Positions 57,375 to 64,000 of a stretch of 64,000 nt of DNA are shown here, piece after piece. The position numbers and the translations under genes were made by a program. The DNA is from Lampris incognitus (taxonomy: Eukaryota; Chordata; Actinopteri; Lampriformes; Lampridae), in NCBI RefSeq assembly GCF_029633865.1, contig NC_079216.1:64153107-64217106 (forward strand), read 5' to 3'. The notes beneath the pieces are model-generated. The model was not told the origin of the DNA and ran no database searches. It saw only the letters and a program-made list of their open reading frames with translations. Position 1 is the first letter of the stretch. Each line of letters opens with the position of its first letter.

Positions 57375-58780
57375 TCTCGCCGTCCATCAACCAGCCCCTC
57401 CTCCTCTTCTTGGGTGTCATAGTTATCCATCTCTGAGGTGTTTCTGCATGCCTCTTTTAATGCAGTCCAGAAGGTGAATATGTGGATAGATGCAAGAATG
57501 AGAGCTTACTTGAGATTTTAATCAAGCGTGTGTCGGTGCTTCAACTGTTGTTTTCAATGTCACACTGACTAGACTACAATGCTGAACGTCAGTAGACCAG
57601 ACTGGGGCAATATGTATTTTTGCGTGGCATGCTTCCATCCTCGTTGGGTTGGGTATGGATCAGAAGGTAGATTCTGGCATATTTGTGTTGACGCCGAGAC
57701 ATTTTGGAGGACAGCATGGTGCCAAAGCCATTCATTCTCACGTTCAGATAAGCTTGAGAAGGGAGAATAAATATTTGCAATTTTGCATCTTATTTAGCAT
57801 CTCCCATATTTCAGCTTTTTAGCTGGCTAGTGGCGAGTCTTATCTCCAATCCACGTCATCGCCATTTGAATTAGACAAATATTTTATGCATGTTACCCCT
57901 TGACAGGAAGCACATTTGGCAAGTAAGTGTCTATGCAGCACGATGAGCATCTTTAATGAGATATAGTTGGCATTGATTGGCATTTTACGGTTGGGACTTT
58001 GCCAGTTAAAACAAACCAAGTTTCATCATGCATTTGGTCTTATCCAGCTCAAATCAAATTCCTCTGACTCGCCTCCTCCTTTAATGTATTCACCACAGCT
58101 ACTGTGCTTGCTATGCCGGCAGTGACGGACTCATCTTTTTTTTTTTGTCAGCATTGTCATTTCAGACAAGGATACTTACTGAGAGATCCCAAGGAAGCAG
58201 GGGAATCGGTGGAGGTCAGTGTTTGGGTGTGAGATCGCATCTGCTGAGTCAGAAACAGATATTCAACACCCCCCCGGACATCTGCAGAATACAAAACAAG
58301 ACGTCAGAAACAGTTTTTTGCACATAAGTTCTTGGCACATACATGACCTTGGCACATACTCTCGGCCCCTGGCAGATCATAAACTAGAACATCAACACGC
58401 TGGAGCGCATCCACATATGATGCCTAGACTCCGCTACCCCCCTCGCTATAAGACGACTCCTGCCCGCTCCTTGTCAGCATTTTTGGCCGTGACAGCAGGC
58501 TTGGATGTCCTGTGTTCAAGACTTAGTGCCAGGCCAGCAGAAACAGGAGCGGTCATCTGACACTGCTGGTTTATACGGCATCTATCAAAGACTCAATATT
58601 GTTGGAAATGTGTTAGATCAATAGCATCTGCGCTAACTCTTGCATGTGCATGTATTGAGTTTGTTTGTTTGCATCGCTGCTGGCAGCATGTTTACCTGTG
58701 CATCTGCAGGACAGGTCCGAAGTTCCCCTATGGTTTCTTGGAGAAAGAAGGCTTGTTAAACCTCCATTATTATTATTATT
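57375..58780. other. Synaptotagmin intron, no recognisable feature
   Basis: No exon, tRNA or familiar repeat was recognised apart from short simple repeats. Confidence 0.4.
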
Positions 58781-58785
58781 ATCAT

Positions 58786-59330
58786 CCATCCATTATCTGA
58801 ACCGCTTATCCTGATCTCAGGGTCGCGGGGATGCTGGAGCCTATCCCAGCAGTCACTGGGCGGCAGGCGGGGAGACACCCTGGACAGGCCGCCAGGCTAT
58901 CACAGAGGGCCGATATTATTATCCTCTTATTATTATTATTATTATCATTGTCCGGTGGCACGGTGGCGCAGTTGTTTGCACGGTGGCCTCACAGCATGAA
59001 GGTCCTGGGTCCGAGCCCCGGGGTAGTCCAACCTTGGGGGTCGTCCCGGGTCGTCCTCTGTTTGGAGTTTGCATGTTCTCCCCCATGTCTGTGTGGGTTT
59101 CCTCCGGGTGCTCCGGTTTCCTCCCACAGTCCAAAGACATGTCGGTCAGGTGAATCGGCCGTACTAACATTGTCCCTCGGTGTGAATGTGTCAGCCCTGT
59201 GATGGCCTGGCGGCCTGTCCAGGGTGTCTCCCCGCCCGCCGTCCAATGACTGCTGCGATAGGCTCCACTATCCCCCCGCGGCCCTACTCAGCATAAGCGG
59301 CTTGGATAATGGAATGGATGGATGGAGGTC
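58786..59330. mobile_element. Two SINE family S copies, tail-to-head inverted pair
   Basis: A minus-oriented partial copy (58,786-58,916), an ATT repeat, then a full plus-oriented copy (58,952-59,330). Lies about 110 bp before the syt5-like start exon. Confidence 0.78.
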
Positions 59331-59470
59331 CAAAGTTCTCCTTTCCTGTCTTGTCCTTTTTATCACGTCACATATTGTGCATGCGCAGTCCATTCTGCCA
59401 GAGCGATTTCCAACTCTACCCCTGTCTCCGCCTCTCTAGTCCGGGTTCACGGACACCCATCAATCACACG

Positions 59471-59624
59471 ATGACTGGAAAACGCCAAGCTGCCCCGTCT
59501 GCACCAGGCAGCCCAATCATACCCAGCCGCTCGCCGAGCACCACTGTGATGCCAACACCTAAGCTGGTGCAACCTGAAGGACAAAACCCGAGGAAGTTTA
59601 TGAGTGAGCTGCACCGTCCCCACA
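59471..59624 (+). CDS. syt5: syt5-like exon with start codon
   Basis: [20 protein letters not shown] and ends FMSELHRPH, whose FMSELH resembles Syt1 FMNELHK just before the TM. An acceptor at 59,436-59,438 suggests the exon begins at 59,439 with 32 nt of 5' UTR. Donor CACA|GTAAGT, phase 1. Confidence 0.82.
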
Positions 59625-60007
59625 GTAAGTCAGTGCCCACCCCCCACCCCACCCCCCACCCCAGAGGAGAGCATGGACAGCAATCAACCAATTGGAATGA
59701 GTGACTGATCGGGAGGTGTTGTGACCTGGTTCGTTTAAATGACTCTGAGAGAGTCTTGTGTACAGTACTGTAGAGATTCCCGCATAAATTGCATGTAGAT
59801 TTGCTCCGTGTCTTTGCAGTGCCGTCGTGGGCCGTTGTCGCCCTGTGTTTTGTGAGTCTGTGCGTGGCGCTGTCATGCACTCTGTGTGTATGGAAGAAGT
59901 GCTGGAAAAAGAAGGAGAAGGAGAAAGAAAAGGAGAAGAAGAAGGGAAAAGAGAAGAGCAAGGGGGGCTGTGACACTGAAATGGATGGAGGCTACACTGA
60001 GGTTCGC

Positions 60008-60053
<46 letters not shown>

Positions 60054-63000
60054 CCGTCTCCCCCTGCAGATGCATCGTCCTTGCAATACATCAAAGTCCT
60101 GACACACGGGTCATCCAGGGCTAGTAAAACTGTCAGCACATGTTAAGACTAATGTACTGTTTGTGAATCGCTCATTCGGTGGTGTAGGTCAAGGTGTGAT
60201 ATGAGTTCTTGAGGTCTTTTTATATTGTCTTCAAACAAGCGAATTCCCATCCCAGCATGCCTTGCATGGTCTGCCTGTTTCTTGTAAACATGAGGTCAAC
60301 CTTATATTGCAAACGATGGCTTTCCTACACAGCAACATGGTTGCTGCCCAGATAGCAAAACTGCTGTGGCCCGGACCCGCCCCACACCCGACACTTTCAT
60401 CCGGCCCACATACCGCGTGGAATGATGGCACTTGGACGGTCCGCTCCCGTTTGCCAGATCTGGGCCAGAACCAAGCCATAGCAATGCCGCATGTGCCACA
60501 TATTTGCCAAAGGTGGCCCATACTTGTTTTGTGATATTTGGGCCATATTCACCATTTACCACATGGGGCACATCAGGGTCACATCCAGATTACATGTTGC
60601 CCAGAGCACCGAATCTTTGCCAAAAAAAGGCCACATTTGATTTGACATATTTGGGCCATATTTGCTATTACACATGTGGGCCACTTCAGGCTCACATCCA
60701 TTTTGTCAGGCCCAGAAGAAGGCCATCAGTGCTGCATCATTACCTGAAGTGGACTACATCCGGGTGCTGTCTGGGTGTGTAGTTCTTTATAGGCGGCACG
60801 GTGGCCCAGTGGTTCGCAGGGTTGCCTCGCAGCAAGAAGGTCCTGGGTTCCAACCCCAGCAGGCTGTCTCAGGTCCTCTGTGTGGAGTTTGCATGTTCTC
60901 CCCATGTCTGCGGTAGGTTTTCTCCGGGTGCTCCGGTTTCATCCCACCATCAAAAAAGACACGCATGTTAAGAGTTAATACTCACGCCTGTGCCCCTGAG
61001 CAAGGCAACGGAAAGAAGAACTGGAGTTGGTCCCTGGGCGCTGCAAGGTGGCTGCCCACTGCTATGCAGCTAGGGTGGGTTAAATGCAGAAAGTAAATTT
61101 CATTTGTATGTATGTTCAAAATGAATGCCTTAGTTTCAACAGTATTCGATGGGTGTGTGTGTGTGTGTGTGTGCGCGGACATGTGTGTGTTATAGCCTCT
61201 GAAGGATGAAGCTGAGAAAGAGACAAGGCTGTCAGAAATACAGCCCAGAGAGGAGGAGAAGCTGGGCAGGCTACATTTCTCGTTGGACTACAATTTTACA
61301 GAGAATACGGTGAGCGGCCAATATTCAGCGGGACGCGTCCCTGTTCACTTCAGTCTCTCCAGAACGTCCCTTTCTAGCACCTTCCTTCTCATCCTCAGTT
61401 TAACCCAGATTTCGGTAACACTTTAGTATGGGGAACGTAGTCACCATTAATTAGGTGCTTATTAGCATGCAAATCATTAATGCCTTATTCTGCATGGCCT
61501 TATTACACAACCAGTAAGCCATTAACTATGAGTGTTCCCTCTATAACCTCAGAATTATTGCTTATTAGTAGTACCATCTCAATATGCTTTGCTTAGTATG
61601 GCCTTTATAAGGTGGTAGTACCACAAGAAGAGTTATTCTCCCTTACTAACACTTAATGAATATGGTCTGTTCTTACATAACAAAACACAAAACTACAAGT
61701 GTTCATAGTGTTAAATTACTCTAAATTAAGTTTGTGTTACTTAGAACAGTGGTTCTCAACCTTTTTGGGGTCCTGGACCCCCTGCGTATTTTTGATCTAC
61801 CCTGAGGACCCCTCCACCTGAACTTGGGGGAGGGGGGTTGCAATTTGATAGAAACAGTAGAAACTGCATTTTAAATTGCATTATAGCATTTGTTCACTCT
61901 TTGGGGCAAAAATAAGAGCTTTCAGTTGTAACTTAGATATAGTTAACAAAACAGAATTCTTATGCAGTAACTTTCAGATAGATGTAACAACACAGAATAT
62001 GTATTCAGTAACTTTCAGATATATGTAACAAAACAGAATATGTATTCAGTAACTTTCAGATATATGTAACTAAACAGAATATGTATTCAGTAACTTTCAG
62101 ATATATGTAACAAAACAGAATATGTATTCAGTAACTTTCAGATATATGTAACAAAACAGAATATGTATTCAGTAACTTTCAGATATATGTAACAAAACAG
62201 AATATGTATTCAGTAACTTTCAGATATATGTAACAACAGAATTCTTATGCAGTAACTTTTAACAATGCAAACGGGAGCGAGATCTCTTATTAAAATACAA
62301 TAAATTACACTTGTGAAACAGATGTAATTAGAGAAAAAAGTCCTGTTACCCTTTATAGTTTAGGTAGATAAAGGTCTCAGTCACATTTGAGTAAAATAAT
62401 CCTATTTATATAAATGTCATAGGATCTTTTTTTTTAAAGATATTTTATTTTCACGGACCCCTTGCAATTACACCACGGACCACTAGGGGTCCGCGGACCC
62501 CCGGTTGAGAAACACTGACTTAGAATATGTTCCCCATACTAAAGTGTTACCCAGACTTCTTTTCCACACATTCTCCCCCTCCTGGATGTCTCTTCCCCCT
62601 CTGCAGCTGGTTGTGGGCATCCTGCAGGCGGCCGAGCTCCCAGCCATGGACGTGGGAGGGAGCTCGGACCCTTATGTCAAAGTTTACCTGCTCCCCGACA
62701 AGAAGAAGAAGTTCGAGACCAAAGTCTACCGGAAGACCCTTGATCCCAACTTTAACGAGACCTTCACTTTTAAGGTGAGTTTACTCTCACGAATACCTTT
62801 TTTTGGGGGGGGGTCCCCACCTTTTACTCCGAATTGTTCGCGTTCGCGACCCGGCGTCACACGAAACGCGGCTCGGCGTGAAACTGTTTCGCGTCGGCAC
62901 GCATTTCGTGCGGCACCGGAAACCGTTGGTTTCTTCTTCGTCGCTTTACAACTTACAGTATAGAGACGATGTTTTTCCTCAGCCACACTTCTCTTATCCC

Positions 63001-64000
63001 TCACCAACATGCTGAACCCCCCCCTCCTCCTCCTCTATCCCTTCCTTCGGTACGTGGTCGAACATTCCGCCTCCGCGAGGTTTTTCTGCCCGACGCTGCC
63101 TGGCGACAGAGCGGCTCCTCTCCGTCACCCGCGGGCAGCGCCATGTTGTTTAGAGCCCCGACTTCCGGGGGAAAAGGAAACGACGCGCAAAGATTGCCGG
63201 AAATGTAGGCCTTGGGCAAGCGTTGGTACGACTATAAAGACGATGGAAAGGCGTGGTCCGTCCGCACAGTGTATGCGCCCTGCACTTATAGACTATGTGA
63301 GCGCCCCCCTACTCTCCCCCCCCCCCCCCGTCCCGGTCGCTGCTCCGCCCCCCTCTGCCGATCCGGGTAGAGGGCTGCAGACCACCACATGCCTCCTCCG
63401 ATACACGTGGAGTCGCCAGCCGCTTCTTTTCACCTGACAGTGAGGAGTTTCGCCGGGGGGGGGGCGTAGCGCGTGGGAGGATCACGCTATTCCCTCCCCC
63501 GAAAAGGCGCCCCGACTGGCCAGAGGAGGCGCTAGTGCAGCGACAAGGACACATACCCACATCCGGCTTCCCATCCGCAGACACGGTCAGCTATGTCTGT
63601 GGGGACGCCCGACCAAGCCGGAGGCAACACGGGGATTCGAACCGGAGATCCCCGTGTTGGTAACGGAATAGACCGCTACGTCCCCGCGACGCCCACTAAT
63701 AACTTTTATGCCCAGATGTCTGCTAGAATTGTTTTTTTCCACTCATAGATGACCATGCATGTCTCAAATCTTGCTCTTTGCTGCGTGTGCACGCTTGTGA
63801 TTTGTGTGTGTGTGCGTGCACGTTTGTGGGCAGGTGCCATACACCGAGCTGGGTGGGAAGACTCTGGTGATGACGGTCTATGACTTTGACCGCTTCTCCA
63901 AGCACGATGCCATTGGTGCAGTGAGAGTGCCGATGAGCAGCGTGGACTTCAGCCAGTCGCTGCAGGAGTGGAGGGACCTACAGAAGGCGGAGAAGGAGGA
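59471..64000 (+). CDS. syt5: Synaptotagmin (Syt1/2/5 class, Syt5-like), 5' part
   Basis: Single-pass vesicle protein that senses calcium through tandem C2 domains and drives SNARE-mediated fusion. Five coding exons are visible: short luminal N-terminus, TM plus Lys-rich and Cys-rich juxtamembrane part, acidic linker, and most of C2A; C2B lies off the right edge. C2A keeps all five calcium-binding Asp positions ([12 protein letters not shown] and [10 protein letters not shown]). The wording [22 protein letters not shown] and [10 protein letters not shown] is closer to human SYT5 than to SYT1 or SYT2 from memory; the paralogue letter is not resolved. Intron between linker and C2A contains two nested DNA elements. 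Confidence 0.85.
59820..60001 (+). CDS. syt5: syt5-like TM exon
   Basis: [20 protein letters not shown], then TLCVWKKC and a Lys/Glu-rich run, matching the Syt1 layout PPWALIAIAIVA then CICKKC. Cysteines after the TM are typical palmitoylation sites. Donor GAG|GTTCGC is atypical and is followed by a CA repeat. Confidence 0.87.
60347..60775 (-). mobile_element. MITE family M, copy 4
   Basis: Reverse orientation, ends CCCAGATAGC / GCTGTCTGGG, flanked by TG on both sides. Confidence 0.85.
60794..61108 (+). mobile_element. SINE related to family S with a different tail
   Basis: Head GGCGGCACGGTGGCCCAGTG as in family S, but the 3' half reads GGTGGCTGCCCACTGCTATG and ends AAATGCAG, so it is a distinct subfamily. 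Confidence 0.65.
61196..61309 (+). CDS. syt5: syt5-like linker exon
   Basis: [20 protein letters not shown], then [24 protein letters not shown], matching Syt EKLGKLQYSLDYDFQNNQ. 114 nt, phase 0. Confidence 0.92.
61414..62552 (+). mobile_element. TIR element D, split by hAT MITE
   Basis: Left end GGTAACACTTTAGTATGG at 61,414; right end CCATACTAAAGTGTTACC at 62,552, only 54 bp before the C2A exon. Near-matching flanks (AGATTTC / AGACTTC). Confidence 0.85.
61747..62517 (+). mobile_element. hAT MITE family H, copy 2, with expanded 41-bp array
   Basis: 771 bp, exact 8-bp duplication ACTTAGAA at 61,739-61,746 and 62,518-62,525. Contains about six tandem 41-bp units (about 61,990-62,238) where copy 1 has about two. 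Confidence 0.93.
62607..62774 (+). CDS. syt5: syt5-like C2A exon 1
   Basis: [40 protein letters not shown], then NFNETFTFK. Carries the first two calcium-binding Asp residues. 168 nt, phase 0. Confidence 0.95.
63325..63694 (-). mobile_element. SINE family A, copy 7
   Basis: tRNA-like head at about 63,610-63,694, inside the C2A intron. Confidence 0.82.
63834..64000 (+). CDS. syt5: syt5-like C2A exon 2 (cut by window end)
   Basis: [40 protein letters not shown], then [13 protein letters not shown]. Carries the last three calcium-binding Asp residues. Runs off the window. Confidence 0.95.
   Translation, partial: MPYTELGGKTLVMTVYDFDRFSKHDAIGAVRVPMSSVDFSQSLQEWRDLQKAEKE

Noticed and set aside
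1-64000. Endogenous retrovirus or other LTR element
   Set aside because: I saw no paired long terminal repeats, primer-binding site or gag/env-like reading in the window; the retroelements recognised are LINE, SINE and Penelope-like pieces.

Overview
This is a ray-finned (teleost) fish genomic window. Compact introns are packed with tRNA-headed SINEs, MITEs, Tc1 and LINE fragments, CA/GA microsatellites are very frequent, and four vertebrate genes can be read from their exons. All gene identities rest on my reading of the translated exons against remembered human proteins. No database search was run.

Region 1 (1-28,050, minus strand) is the 5' two-thirds of von Willebrand factor (vwf). I could place 33 coding exons with consistent splice phases, from the first VWD domain (D1) at about 27.06 kb to the exon that follows the A3 domain at 232 bp. 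They encode D1-D2 (the propeptide, ending in an R-D-R-R furin-type site), D'-D3, the A1, A2 and A3 domains, and a cysteine-rich segment after A3. D4 and the C-terminal domains lie beyond the left edge. The signal-peptide exon is uncertain (candidate 27,975-28,053). Points that differ from the human protein: A1 is split by an extra intron carrying a MITE, the A2 Tyr-Met cleavage pair reads Phe-Leu, the A2 C-terminal Cys-Cys pair is absent, and the A3 MIDAS motif is gone.

Region 2 (28-32.3 kb) is the divergent vwf/cd9 intergenic region. It holds a 68-bp-unit minisatellite in a two-block higher-order arrangement, a hAT-like MITE, and a CpG-rich, GA-rich presumptive cd9 promoter.

Region 3 (32,385-47,853, plus strand) is the tetraspanin gene cd9, in eight exons with a giant first intron. 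That intron contains a 39-bp minisatellite, a 200-bp assembly gap, a broken Tc1 transposon between two GA arrays, and other repeats. Exons 1, 6, 7 and 8 read cleanly. Exons 2-5 each show single-base frame disagreements, mostly at homopolymers, so the copy is either mis-assembled or decaying. As I recall, the head-to-head vwf-cd9 arrangement also exists in human.

Region 4 (47.9-51.7 kb) is repeat-rich, with a Penelope-like fragment carrying a nested Harbinger-type MITE.

Region 5 (51,803-54,063, minus strand) is bbs10, a chaperonin-like Bardet-Biedl syndrome gene, apparently complete in three exons. A hAT MITE lies between its start codon and a CpG-rich block.

Region 6 (about 57.1-64.0 kb, plus strand) is the 5' half of a synaptotagmin of the Syt1/2/5 class, most like Syt5: an N-terminal exon, the transmembrane exon, a linker, and the C2A domain. 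It runs off the right edge. The four genes are functionally unrelated (haemostasis, membrane organisation, ciliary chaperonin complex, vesicle fusion).
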